Shown here: piece after piece, positions 46,456 through 60,200 of the stretch
Layout of the letters: every line of letters starts with the position of its first letter
How positions within the stretch are numbered: position 1 is the first letter of the stretch
The notes under the pieces: model-generated
Databases searched by the model: none
The model's input: only the letters and a program-made list of their open reading frames with translations
Told to the model about the DNA's origin: nothing
Assembly (NCBI GenBank): GCA_964016875.1
Contig: OZ024728.1
Location: 8,668,272 to 8,732,271, forward strand
Source: Fallopia convolvulus
Taxonomy: Eukaryota; Streptophyta; Magnoliopsida; Caryophyllales; Polygonaceae
DNA: 64,000 bases
Direction: 5' to 3'
Program-made: the position numbers and the translations under genes

Positions 46456-47637
46456 TTTAGCCCCTATTAGGAGTTCCAAGTAACAGAACAAGCAGATTCA
46501 GCCGCAGTGTCTACTTGGGCAAGCTACAAAACAAGAAGCAAGCCAAGTTCATACAGAAATAATCTGTAAATATTTAGCACAATACCTACATTGTTTTTTG
46601 CAAGAAGTGCGTACATTTTTGGTGGCTATAACTCGACAATTTATAGTGAAAGACATAAGGTAGACAAAGTACTAAACTACTAATGAAGCTTGGTCTAAAC
46701 TTACATATCATTCTAAGAGCTAACAGCTGCAATTCATATACTTGATCTTCTGTTATATTGTGACTGGAATCATCAGGAGAGAATTCTGGAGTTATCAGCT
46801 GCTGTAATGATCATGGTAACAACATTTGCAGCTAGAACTATCCCATACTAATTTGGACTTCTCGCAACTTGAATCCCTTTAAATGTTCTGCATAATATTT
46901 AGAAGCTAGATATGGTCATATACTCTTATCAGAATACTCACTCAAATGCTTTCAAAAAGCTCAAAATTTCAGCAAATAAGACATTAAAAATTTTCAGACT
47001 CCAGTAGAGTGAAATGATGCTGTTAAATGTTCTTAGACTGGCATTTTAGAAATATTGGATGCTCCAGGCTCACAAAATATATCTGCCCGAATTGAACCTG
47101 ATGAACAAAATGATCCATCCCCAAACATATCCAAGGCAAAAACACAAACCAATATGATAGATGAACTCAAAATAAGATTAAATCATGAGAATAAGAGCTA
47201 GGATGACAGTGTCCTATCACTATCAAGTTAAGGTCCATATTCAACATGCTTGAATATAACAAAGTGGACACCCAAAAAATATTTTTATATTTTCATGAAA
47301 ATGAAGTATCACTTACCAATTATAAATATAAGCATGAGAGCAAGCTAAAAACAAAACAAATGTAAACAACACATCAATCTCAATATATCGTGCCAGTAGA
47401 GTCGCACAAGCATGATCTGAGGGTCAAGATGGGGGTACCCATACCCTGAACATGTCAGAAGGATGCGCCCGAAAGACCCAAGGAAAACCAGTTCAGCTAT
47501 GTAATAACTAAATTTAGTAGAAGGAAATAAAAATTGTGCCTAAGATTAACTTAGTAGCATCAGTAACTGAAGAGGTTGAGATTTTCAGTAACACAGATTA
47601 AGGCCCATAAAATGACGGGAGGGGGAAAAGTATAATC
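46456..47637. other. Spacer with the 3' end of the epimerase gene
   Basis: No coding sequence is recognised. The part next to 47637 is probably the 3' UTR of the minus-strand epimerase. Confidence 0.55.
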
Positions 47638-50600
47638 TTACCAGTGAAGATTATCCCAGTGAAGAAAACCACCATGACCTCTAGCATTAATAAATCTATA
47701 AACAGGTCCCATAACTAGAACACAAGAAGCAATCGTCAGTGACTTTTAAAACCGTTCTAAAGATATCAAACTCTGCAAATTGTAATAAATAGACAATTAA
47801 ATACCTTCGTAGCCTCCCAGAACTGGGTCTTCTGACATCAGAAGTGGTGTATCAAGGTCAACATATCTGTTTAAGACCATCAAAATTGTGGAAGCAATTC
47901 GTGTCAGATATTGAAAGATTGATGTTAAGAAGACGCACAAATGAAGTTAGAGAATGCCATACTTGAAACATCCCATTCCAGCAGCAAGATGACCAGCAAA
48001 ACCCATTGCCAGTCTTGTCTCAACCATACCACCAATCATCAAGTCCAGTCCTGATTCCTGGGCCATTTCTACAATGCCAAGAGCCCCAAGGACTCCTAAT
48101 TTTGCAAGCTTGATGTTGATAACATGAGCAAGATTTTCCCTGATTATTTTCTCTGCATCATCTACACTACGGCAGCTCTCATCTGCAGCAACAGATACCC
48201 CATACTTGTCTTTTGCAATTTTGCTAACATGACCCAGGCCCTCCCAGTCATCTCTGTGAACTGGTTGTTCGAATAGTGCTGGCGTTACACCCATTTCTGA
48301 AACAAAAAGTAGTTCTTTATGAAAAACATGTATAGCATAATAGTAAAAACATAGCAAGGGTAAGCAAACAAGTCAGCGAAGAGAAAACAAAATCAAGGGC
48401 ATTTGGCAGCTATTAGCATCAAATCAAGAACCCAAATGCTTGCAGCCTACCGAATTTGTAAGGAAGAGTCAGGGGATGAGGATGAATTACCATGTAACTT
48501 TTGAAGAACTTCAATAGCCTCCTTAGGTGTATAACCCTCATTTGCATCTAAAATGTAAATGCAGTCAGGGAACACCTTGCGTATTGCTTGAAGAATCCTA
48601 ATATCTGCATTCAAGTCTTTTCCTACTTTAAGTTTCAAGGTTTTGAATCCTTGTTTACGATAGCCAGAAGCCAATTTAGTAGCTTCACCTTCAGAAACAA
48701 TGGGAATCTGTGCAGAGCATGAGAAAGATCATCATTACTAAAATGTTTACTACTTCAAATTGCAGTGAAGTTTTTAAAGATATATAATTTTATTCTATAT
48801 TTCTGAAAATATAATAAGGGAATATAAATAACAAAAAAACAAGAGAGCTCCACAAGACTAAACTGTTATATCTGTGGTTACTGTATTTGAAACTGCCCCA
48901 AATAACCTCCACAAAGGGATACCAATGCTGTTAGCCACTGCATCAATCAGTGCCATCTCCACTCCAGCCCTAACCTGCAATCAGACAAAGCAGCCTTGTG
49001 AGAACCATTAAGAATGAGTATATCAATAGAAAGAAAAAAGAAAAACAACATGATAAGTAATATCAATGAACATAAGTTACACAGATACATGAATTATTTA
49101 ATTAGTTCTCTACAGTCTACAATATGCTCCATGGTACTTTGCCTATGGTTGCACTGTAGAGCTAAAACCATAGTCAGAAAAGGACAAGACTATCCTTTTT
49201 TTTCTTTTTCCTTATTTTGATGAAAGGACAACATTATCCTAGTTACAAGCCCAAGGAAGTAGATTTATCACCAAAAAAACTGTAACAATGACCAACAGAC
49301 CAACAAAGCATGAACTGGAACAATGCTGACCGCAGTCCTGGTGAATCAAAGCTGGCAGAAGTATACAAGGCCATGCATTTATTGCATTAGAATTAAGATC
49401 GAAATGAAGTGCCAATGAAAAATTAAAGATGTGATCAAACACTAACAAGCTTCAAATAATGCTAGTTTTACAGCATACACTTAAGCATGAACAAAAATCA
49501 ACCAAATTCAACAGACAGCAGCAGATATACATAGGAAACTTTCTGACAAATAAAAGCTGCATCACAATTCAGGACGCCGCTGTTAGAATTCAGGCCTAAT
49601 GGGCTTTCTTGGATATATCTCCCACTACTCGGAGGTCTATTTGAGACTCAATTGTTTTTTCTTGATCATTAGGTGAATTCACTTTTTACTAAGGAAAAGT
49701 TAAAACAACAAAAAATTTCCTTTGCCCTTAAAACTGACTGAGAGATTCAGATTATCACATTCAAATGTTAATATGCACCCCTTATCAAACATTACAATGA
49801 ACTGAGCATGGAAATTAAACTGGCTGTATGCTACAGTACCATGTAAATAGACACTTTGATCATCTTAACAATTTTTTCAATGGTAACCGCTGCAGTGAAT
49901 TAGCAATCACCACACCAACAATCAAACCAGCAAACAAGACGTCTAGAATAACAAAGTGACCAGCAGTACCAGATGAAAAAAAGTGTAGTATCCAAAAATC
50001 AATTTGTACTCAACCATTAAGTACAAGCTTAATCTTTTCACAGAGTAAAGTATCCCAAAACAAGTTTATATGATACTCATACAATAAAAAAAAAAAAGTT
50101 ATGCTCAATAATTACATGGGCAAAACCCAAGCATATGATCATATTTCAGCCTCTTCTCCACCAAAAAGGTTAATCAAGTGATTGACTTCTGACAGCAAAT
50201 GAATCAACAATTAAAATCAAGGCAAGCAAACTAATTAACTAAGAGATCGAGACAAACTCACAGAAGCAAACGCGTGGCCGGGAAGGATCCGGCCGATCTC
50301 CCCCAAAGCAGCGTCGAGAGTCAAAGCGGAGCTCCGCTGAAGGAACCGACACGCCTCGGCGGCCTTCGCCAGCGCCGTCGCCTGATCCTCCGCCGTCACC
50401 GAGGGGAGAATCGGGGCCTCTCCCCAACCGACGCATCCATTGCTAAGCTCAACTCTAATTCCGACGTTCTCCACCACCTCCAGTCGCGAATTCGCGATGG
50501 TGAACGGTGCCTTCAGAGGCACAACCAGAGGCCTTCCATCCGCTCTGTGCACGTCAACCGTGAACGTCTCCGTCAGGTTCTGGAACCCGAAGCTAGGCGG

Positions 50601-50777
50601 AGCCCGATACGGCGCCGTTTCGGTCATGCTGCAGCTGGAACGAATCGTTTTGGAGGAGAAGCGGTGCAAATTGGACGCGGTTTTCAGGCTTTTAATTGGG
50701 GAGAATTGGATTGATGACACGGAGGTACCATGTGTAGTTAGTTGAGTAGGAGCAGAGTTGAGTGAGTAGGTGAGCAT
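47638..50777 (-). CDS. Enolase-superfamily L-Ala-D/L-Glu-type epimerase, complete
   Basis: Mandelate racemase/muconate-lactonising family; plant homologues are annotated L-Ala-D/L-amino acid epimerase. Exons in minus order: 50777-50262, 48974-48864, 48707-48491, 48296-47963, 47866-47805, 47714-47638; 1317 nt, 438 aa, consistent phases. The first 50 or so residues are Ser-rich with few acids, like a plastid transit peptide. The N-terminal capping domain (about 65-180) precedes the barrel. Superfamily residues visible: KLKVG (Lys pair, about 233-235), metal ligands Asp in LDANEGY, Glu in FEQPV, Asp in ADES, Lys in NIKLAK, and a DLD motif (about 395) typical of dipeptide epimerases. The catalytic set is complete. 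A stop directly follows the conserved Trp of the last exon. Downstream ATGs (for example MTETAPY) could give a form without the transit peptide. The physiological substrate in plants is unclear. Confidence 0.92.
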
Positions 50778-52121
50778 TTTCGAGTGAGATAGGGATTAAA
50801 GATTATTGGATTTGAGAGAAATGTGAAAATCCGCCATTGTAGGAAAGCCAAGTACTTTCTTTTATGGGGTCTTAAGCCTAAGTGAGATGTCAATTCCACT
50901 TGTCATACTGTAGTAAATTGGTGATGATTGTCAGGCGACTATCGATTTTTAATTATTAGATGGATGCTGCATGCAAGTTGCGGATTTAAAATTTCTGTTG
51001 AAGGTGCGACCAAAGAAAATTTTCTGTTGAGGGAATAATACGCATTCCGGACCGGCTCTTCTAGTCCAGCACTCTGCACTCCAGCCAGTGGAATTTCTTA
51101 TGTTTCTCGTTCGGTTCGATTGGCCAAAGGAACTAACTATGAGTACTATAGAGGCTTTTAATAGGAACGACCCTCTTAATCTAGTCTTTTCATACACATA
51201 ATTAGGGACATTCAAACTCAAATGTTTGGACAAACGGTTAAAAAACTAAGTGATATTGGGAGGGTCTCTTAAAATGGGGCCACGAAATACCCAGTCCGGA
51301 TGTAGAGCGGTGTCCGACCATCGAACCGGGCGAGCCAAAAGGGAAGACCAAAAAAAAAAACTAAGTGAACACTTATGGGTGTGGACATTAGAACTCAAAT
51401 TTAACATCTTACTCCACTAGACCTGGTGATTGATTGAGCCAGCGGAATTTGTAGTGTAAATATTGATCTGTTATATTCACTACTACTCATAAAAACTAAG
51501 TGAACACTATATAGTGTTGAAAGTTGAAGCAACTAAAAAAATAAATATGAAGATGCTATAGGAATGTGAAAAACAAGTGTCTAAATAGTACTAGCTCTTA
51601 GTGCGTGCGGACAGCCAGTGGAATTTGATTACATTGAAAAGCCAAATTAAGTTAATAGTAAAGTGATGTAACACATGATGAATTTTCAGATTTAACATTA
51701 AGTTAATTAAAGTATAAGATTAATTAAATTTAGGTGGTCCATTTTATCAACCATATCATTATATTCGTAGTTGCTTAGCATAAAATTTCCGATTACTTTA
51801 CAAGATTGATTTTAATCTTCAATTATTGTTCAGACTTCAGACCTACAAATCTACGGTTATATTATACTAACAATTGACATGTTTTTTTTGTCTAACATGT
51901 GATTATGATTATGATTATGATTATGCTTAAGAAACTATAGATAGGTAAGAAAAGATTATGGCGGAATGTAAGAAAATTTTGTAAATGGAACAACCACTAT
52001 ATTGTTTGTGTGTACAGTACTTAAGCTTCCAAAAAAAATTACGCTTCAACACAACCTCATACATACATACCTAGGAAGCGTTCACGTAAATTATATGGGT
52101 TTAGTTAGAATGGTGTTTAAC
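50778..52121. other. Intergenic spacer
   Basis: Promoter side of the epimerase gene, then AT-rich spacer up to the LINE target site. AGCCAGTGGAATTT recurs at about 51084 and 51611, with a variant near 51436; this is too short to classify. No gene. Confidence 0.55.
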
Positions 52122-52213
52122 AAAAAATTATAATGGAATTTTTTTACGAGGTTTTTTCCCCGCCTATAGCAGTTTTCAAATCTGAATCTCCTCCCCTGAC
52201 CGGCCGACGACCT

Positions 52214-54289
52214 ATGGGGTCAGTGGGTATGGAAATTGATGATCCCGGTGAAAGGTCATCCATTGAGACGCCCAATCCCCGGCCTCAAAATGCAGCGTTA
52301 GGATTTACTAACCCTTTATTTGATCATGCTAAGGGGAATCCACAACAAAATTTGGCTTTCCCGACACCGGATGAGGCAAATGCTCGGCCAGCAACATCTG
52401 CTTCCCCTAATCAACCGACAACCCAACCAAAGTCTTTCAAAGATATGGTTGTTGGTAGTTCGTCATCAACTAATGGCGGAAATGAAGACAATCAAGATGC
52501 TTGGATTCGGAAGGAACGCCCAAATCTGTATGATACGGATGATGATGAGGAAGAGGCGAATCCAGATCCTTTATGCCCAACCATCAGATTTACTGTTGAA
52601 GAGAAGCGTATTATGAGACGCCCGTGGGCGAAAGCGCTCATAATACATATGTTCAACCGTGGATCGGGGTATATAACAATCAAGAAGAAACTCGAGCAGA
52701 AATGGGAATTTAAGGGTAAACTCACCCTTATTGATATTGGAAACGCCCACTATGTCGCAAGGTTCGCGAATGATGATGATTACAACCATGTGCTTACACA
52801 AGGCCCCTGGGTGATTGGAGATAACTACTTAATGATGCAACGTTAGCGTCCCAACTTCAATCCGTTCACTGATAAGCAACAATTCCTCACTTCTTGGATC
52901 CGGATCCCGGGTCTCAGCATGGAATACTTCAATGCCACATGCATCAGGAGAATTGGAGAGCAAATAGGCCAATTTACGAGAATTGATCGTACTACGGTTA
53001 TGGCGGATCGTGGACAGTTTGTCAAATTTAGTGTGGAGATCGACCTTTCTAAATGCCTCCTCCCTAAGTTCCGTTATAAGGGACGCAATTGGCCGATACA
53101 ATATGAAGGGATTCGCATGTTATGTTTTGAATGTGGCTGTATAGGCCATGCAAAAGAAAACTGTCCAAACATTAATATCACGTCGGAAGCACCTTTGGAG
53201 GGAGATGTAAACAATGAAGTGGATGACAAAATGCCTACTCTTGATGAACAAATGGCCTTAGATACGTATGGTCCCTGGATGAAAGTAGTAAAACCGATGA
53301 GGAAAGCTAATCCTAGTACACAAAAGCAAAAAAAGAGCCCGGAGTCTCCTCTGCCTGATACAACTGTGAATAAGGGGAATGATAATGCAAATTCGAATGA
53401 AGCTGATAATACTACTCCTCCTTCGGTCCGCAAAGCAAAGTCATCTCGGGAGGCTAACACCAGTCATAATGGTCCAGGTTCTCGATTTGCTGCGCTTGCC
53501 AACGATGATGATAATGTGCGGGGCAATGGTGATGCCACTACGGAACCGGTTTCAGCTCAACAAAATCAACCTCAACGGGGTTCGGATCAACCAAACCCTA
53601 GGCATGTGGGCCCACTAGATGGTGCACAATCGGGCGAGAAATCAAATCCGAAATCTTTGGTGATCGTGGCGTCAGCTGGAGTAGGGCAAATTAGCAAAGA
53701 AATTGTGGCCAAGGATTTGGTTAGCACAAATGCCATAATTAGACAACTGGGAGGAGCAAATAAGGGAGCCAAAGAAGCAGACAAATCCGTTCCAAAAAAT
53801 AAAGATAAAAAAGATAGAAATGATCCCAAGAATATCTCGCTTGCCCCCTCTAAAAGATCCCAATCAAAAATCTCCACCAAATCGGTTATGGTCACAAAAG
53901 ATGTTAATTTAAAAAAGGCCCAATTACTTGCCCAACAAGCCATGTCCTTGACAAACTCGACGGTCTTGCCAAAAGATAAAAAGAGCATTCCCGAGACAGT
54001 TGAAAGTTCTGCAAAAAATTCCGTTAACCCACCAGTCAACAACCCTATCCACAAACTAGAGAATGGCGGCACCAGCACCCCTTCATGTTCCAGTGATCAT
54101 CTCGGAAATTGTCCACAACAATCGAAGCCTCCTGATATCAGACACACACCCGGGACCGGTTCTACCGACCCTCCCCAAACTAGCAACAATGAGAGTCGAA
54201 TTTCTGACAATGAGAGCGGAAGCAAACTCGCTATTGTGCAGAATCTCAATGCCTCTCAAGACAATCAATGCCCTCAACAGACTTGCTGA
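52214..54289 (+). pseudogene. LINE ORF1 (DUF4283/CCHC RNA-binding protein)
   Basis: The N-terminal region holds a DUF4283-type domain (about 52585-52840), then a zf-CCHC_4-type region with CFECGCIGHAKENC (about 53125-53165), then a long polar Lys/Ser/Asn-rich tail. A TAG at 52844 interrupts the frame where Trp is usual (MQR stop RPNF); otherwise the frame is open to TGA at 54287. I chose the ATG at 52214 because the earlier in-frame ATG at 52133 overlaps the target duplication and so predates the insertion. Confidence 0.8.
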
Positions 54290-56896
54290 AGCGACTGTAG
54301 CATACATGCTAGAAGTTGCTAATCCTTTACAACCGATTTTTGGTCCTCGTTACGAGAGTTGATCAGGCTTCATCGTCCTAGTGTGTTAGCGATTGTTGAA
54401 CCAAGAATAAGCGGAGTTCGAGCTGATGAAATTTGTGGCCGAATTCAATATGATGGGGTTTTAAGAGTAGAGGCTGATGGTTTCGCTGGGGGTATCTGGC
54501 TTTTTTGGAAGACGGCAAACACTATCGTCGTTCCAATTTCGCTACACCGGCAGCATATCACAATTGAGATATCGAGGAGAGGGGAGGAGCCTTGGCTTCT
54601 TTTCGCTATCTATGCAGCTCAAAAACCGGCAAGACGAATGGATTTATGGGACCACTTGCGGGATTTTGCTCGCCTCAATAATCGACCATGGCTCTTGGCT
54701 GGTGATTTCAATGCGACCGTAGGCCCTAATGAACGATCATCTTCCTCTGTCGGTTCCAACACTGCTTCTGCTACATTCAGCCCTTGGATTGATGAGCTAC
54801 AACTGATGGACTTGGGTTTTTCGGGTCCGCCATTTACCTGGAATTCAGGGAACTCTGTTGACACAAGGTCAGTGGCCAGGTTGGACCGTGCCCTCTGCTC
54901 AGAATCCTGGTCGAATCTTTTCCCGTCTGCTTCAGTCCAACATTTGGTGGCGCCATATTTGGATCATCTTCCCATTTTGGTCAATACGGTGCAAGAAAAT
55001 TAGAGAAATAATGGAAATAAGCCGTTTCGTTTCCATGCCTCTTGGATGCTTCATGAGGCTTTCAATTCTTTTTTGACTTCTAAATGGCATCATAGTACTG
55101 GTTTGCAAGAGTCACTTTCATCACTTGCGACTGATTTGGCTATTTGGAACATAGAAGTATTTGGAAACATCTTTTTCCGGAAGAGAAAGTTGTGGACTAG
55201 ACTTAATGGTGCTAGAAAGGCATTGGCAATCAAGCCTTCTCAACGGCTCATTGATCTTGAACATTATCTTTGCAAAGAGTTGGAGATGGTCCTTAATCAG
55301 GAACAAATCCCGTGGTTTCAAAAGTCTAGATCAAACTTCTTAATTGAGGGAGACAGGAACACCCGTTACTACCATCTTTCAACCGTGATTCGTAGACGAT
55401 CCGCCCGGGTCACCATGCTTCAAGATTGTAATGGGCAGGACCAGATTTAAAGAATTTGGTTTTGAATTTCTTTGCCGACCTATTCACTACAGAGCCAATC
55501 ACTGATTTGCAGTCCTGGCCATTAATACACTCTAGGTTTCCGCTGTTGGGAGATGACTTGGTTGCTCAGCTCAGTTCAAAATTTACGTTTGTTGACATTG
55601 TTGCTACGCTTAAAACTATGGGTCCTTATAAGGCCCCAAGTCCAGATGGATATCCCGCTATTTTCTATCAAAGAAACTGGAATGTAGTTGGTGCACAAAC
55701 TTTGAATCTGATTCTGGGAATTTTGAATTCAAGGGTTTTTCCAGATGGACTTGGAGACGCTCTAATGACTCTGATTGCAAAAATTAATGGGCCAACATCC
55801 CCGGCGCATTATAGACCTATTTTTTGTTAAATGTTGTGTATGAGTTGACTACTAAGGCTCTTGTTAACCGGCTCAAACCAATTTTACCCACGTTGATTCA
55901 CCCGACTCAAGCTAGTTTTATACCCGGGAGACAAATTGTTGACAACGTGGTGATTGTAAAAGAGGTTATTCACACGATGTCGGCACATCAAGGTTCTACG
56001 AGGTGGATGATGCTCAAAATTGATTTGGATAAAGCCTATGATCGTATCCGTTGGGATTTCTTGGAATCGGTTTTAGTTGAGGCTCGTCTTCCTGCTCGGC
56101 TGGTTAGTTTGATTATGCAAACGCAAAAACACGGCAAAGTGGATCTCTTGTGGAATGGCGAGCTCTTTGGTTCCTTTGTTCCTTCGAGAGGGGTTAGACA
56201 AGGAGATCCGTTGTCGCCATATTTGTTTGTCCTTTGCATTGGAAAAGCTCTCTCACATTATCCAAGACTCTGTGGAGGCTGGGCGTTGGAAACCGATTGA
56301 AATTGGTGGAATACAGCTCTCTCACCTCTTTTATGCTGATGATCTAATCCTTTTTGTTGAGGCCTCAAAGACACAAGCAGAATTTATTAAAGGGTGTCTT
56401 GATCATTTTTGTGCCATCTCGGGTGAGAAAGTGAACTTTAATAAAAGCTCCATATTCTTTTCTAGGAAAGTGAGGGTGGTTGTAATTTCTGAAGTTTGCC
56501 AATATATGGCAATGCCATGTATTGATGATTTCGGCTCTTATCTCGGGACCCCGACTTGCTGTGGACGTATCACCAATGACCGGTTTCAGTTTATCTTGGA
56601 TAAAGTTCAGTCAAGACTCCGTGGATGGCACACCAAGACGCTTTCCATGGATGGTAGGACTACGTTAGCGAATTCGGTGTTGACATGATTTCCCATTTAC
56701 AATATGCAGATGACACTTATTCCCAGGTCCATATGTGATTCTGTTGATAAGAATATTTGTGATTTTGTTTGGGGGTCGACATCTGATCAACGGAAAATCC
56801 ACCTGCTTGCTCGTCATAAAATTTCTAGGCCTAAACGAGAAGGGGGATTGGGTTTACGCTCGATGCGACACTCGAACTCAGCTATTTTGGCTAAGG

Positions 56897-57231
56897 TGTA
56901 GAGAGTATGCCTTTGACTTCACAGAACAATCAAAACACTGATGATAAACTGTAATGAACACGATTGAACTTTTGTTCAAATATTGTAACTTTGTATTGAA
57001 TGATTTTTCTACAACAGAGAGTATTTGTTTTCTTTACAAGACATACTTAAATACATAAACAAACCAACTGTCAAAATAACTACCCTAATTGACAGTTAAC
57101 TAGACGCCACATCAGAGCAACTAACTCTAACTTGTCTTAACCCACACGGTTACAACTGACTGCATAAAAACTAACTTCTAAAATATTGTACATATATAAT
57201 ATCTATATATATCCAAGCTTATAGTACATCA
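56897..57231 (-). repeat. 3' LTR of the nested copia
   Basis: 335 bp; on the minus strand TGATGTAC...CTCTACA. It ends at the LINE frame on one side and the polypurine tract on the other. Confidence 0.93.
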
Positions 57232-57252
57232 TTCTCCTCCTTAAGCTTGGAT

Positions 57253-60200
57253 TCATAACTTCATTCCAATCTTGGTCTTAAGTTCACCAAACCTTTGTTT
57301 GGCTAATGGCTTTGTTAATAAATCAGCAAGCTGATCATTTGTCCTCACATACTCCACCTTAACTTTCCCTTTTTCAACACAGTCCCTTATAAAATGCACC
57401 TTGGTATCAATATGTTTACTCCTATCATGAAACACAGGATTCCTTGCAAGTGCGATGGCTGACTTGTTGTCAATATACAGAGTAGGTGTAGAACACTTCT
57501 TCCCCACCAAGGTTTCGAGTACACTTTGCAACCATATGCCCTGAGATGCTCCAGATTTTGTTGTAGTATACTCGGCTTCACACGAAGACAAAGCCACAGT
57601 CTTTTGTTTCTTAGGGGTGCGTGTTATTAGATTTTTTTTCCAAGAAAGAAGATAACTCCACTGGTACTTTTTCTGTCGTCCAAATCTCCAGCCAAGTCAC
57701 TATTTGTATAACCAATAAGGGAGGAATATGCTGGATTTTTCTTGTAGACACAACCTTGCTTGATAGTACCCTTCACATACCTTGCAATTTTCTTGAGTGC
57801 TTCCATGTGAGATGTTTTTGGTCCTTCCATAAATCTGCTCAAAACCCCCACACTAAAACTCAGATCCGGCCTAGTGTTTAGAAGATACTTGAGACTTCCA
57901 ATCAAACTTCTGTAAACAGTTTCATCTACAAGATCTTCATCTAACTCATTCTTGCTCAACTTAATTCGAGGCTCCATTGGTATGAGACTAGGATTGCAGC
58001 CTGTCAAACCTAGTTTTTCAACTATCTTCTTTGCAAGTCCTTCTTGGCACATGAAAATCTCCTTTTCAGTTTGTTTTACTTCAATTCCCTAGTAATAACT
58101 TAGAAACCCCATATCACTCATATCAAAAGTCCTCTTCATCTCTTGCTTGCATGACTCAATTGCCTCCTTGCTTGATCCTGTGATGATTAAATCGTCTACA
58201 TACACTCTTAGTAACATGACTTCTTCATTCTGAAATCTTGAGTACAAAGCATGCTCATTCTTGCATCTAGTGAAGCCAAAGTTTTTCAAACACCTATGCA
58301 ATTTGTAATTCCATGCTCTAGGAGCCTGTTTTAGGCCATACAAAGCCTTGAAGAGTCTTAGTACCTTTTTCAGGATGTTCTTTATCTTTGAAACCTTCAG
58401 GTTGTTGTAAATAAACCTCCTCCTCTAGCTCTCCATTTAAGAAAGCCGTCTTGACATCCATATGATGGATTTCAAAGTTTCTGGCTGCAGCAAAAGCAAT
58501 CAATAACCTTATTGTTTCCAAACGTTCCACTGGAGCAAATACTTCTTCATAATCTACTCCAAATCGTTGCACATAACCTTTTGCCACTAGCCTGGCTTTG
58601 TACTTGTTTATTCTACCATCAGGTTCCTTTTTCACCTTAAAAATCCACCTAAGACCAATTGCTTTGTGGTTCTTAGGGAGATCAACCAATTTCCAAGTTC
58701 TGTTTCTTATAATGGAATCTATTTCCTGATCCATCGCTGCCTTCCACTCTTTACTACTAACAGCATCCTCAAAGTTACATAGCTCCTCACTAGACATGAA
58801 ACACATGCCCGCTTCTTCCTCAACTTCCTGAGTTTCATCATAAATGTCTTGTAAGGACCTGTATCTTAGAGGAGTTAGAGACTGGCCATTACTTGAATCA
58901 CCATTTGTGCTTGAATTATGAGTCTGTTGCAATGAAACACTACTGTTTGCACCAGGATTTTGCTGTAGAGATTCTGACAAAGATGCCTCAACTGAATTAC
59001 TTGGATTATCAACAAGACTTATGTTGAAAATGCAGGGATTGCCAAAATTACAATGCTCATGCTCCTCCCAAATCCAGCCTTCTTCTTCTTCAAATTTAAC
59101 ATCTCTACTAACTAAAATCTTCCTATTCTTAGGATAAAAAAACATGTAGGCTTTGTACCCGTCTTCATAACCAATAAACAACATCTTTGTGCTTCTATCT
59201 TCTAATTTAGACAGATTGGGCTTCACATTCTTCACATGTGCCACACGCCCAAAAACTCTAAAGTGATTCACTATACTACTGGTTTTCTACCATGCCACGC
59301 CTCATAGGGTGTACTGTTATCCAGACTTCTAGTGGGTGATCTGTTCAGTACATATACAGCAGTGCTAACAGCCTCTCCCTAGAACATGGAAGGTACAGAC
59401 TTGCTTTTCATCATACTTCTAGCACTTTCAAGTATAGACTGATTTCTCCTTTCAACTACCCCATTCTGTTGGGGAGAATAAGGTGTTGTATAATGCCTTC
59501 TAATTCCCTCTTTTTCACAAAATTCTTTGAATTTTTGTGATGTAAATTCTCCCCCCTATTTGTCCTTAACACTTTAAGTTTCAAGTCTTTCTCAACTTCT
59601 ACACTAGTCTTAAACTTCATAAAATAATGTAGAGCCTCGTCTTTACTTCTCAACATATATAACCACATGAATCTTGAGAAGTCATCAGCAAGCAAGAGAA
59701 AATACTTGTTACCTCCAATAGTGGTGGGAGATATAGGACCACAAAGATTTGCATGAACAAGTTCCAATGGCTTCATTGCTCTGTATGAGGATGATCTAGG
59801 GAAAGATGTCCTATGTTGCTTCCCCACAAGACACCCATCACAGAGTTGATTCACATGATCTATGGCCGGCAAACCAGTCACGATCTTTTTCTGTGCAAGT
59901 GTTCTCAAAGAGTTGAAGTTTAAATGACCAAATCTTGCATGCCATAACCAGTTAGTATCCTTCAACTTTGACTGCAAACACTCCTGTTTAACCACTTTCA
60001 GATAAAGCACATACAATTTATTTGACTGCCTTTTAACTTTTGCAATCAATCTGCCCTCTCTAGAGAATATACACATTTCTCCCTTCTTTATTATGGATTC
60101 ACTTCCATTCATGTCTAACTGACCAATACTAATTATATTTGCCTTTAATCTTGGAATAAAATAGACATTGGTCAGAGGAACATGTTCACCAGATTCACTA

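Noticed and set aside
50274..50714. 146-codon plus-strand ORF
   Set aside because: Exact shadow of the first coding exon of the minus-strand epimerase gene.
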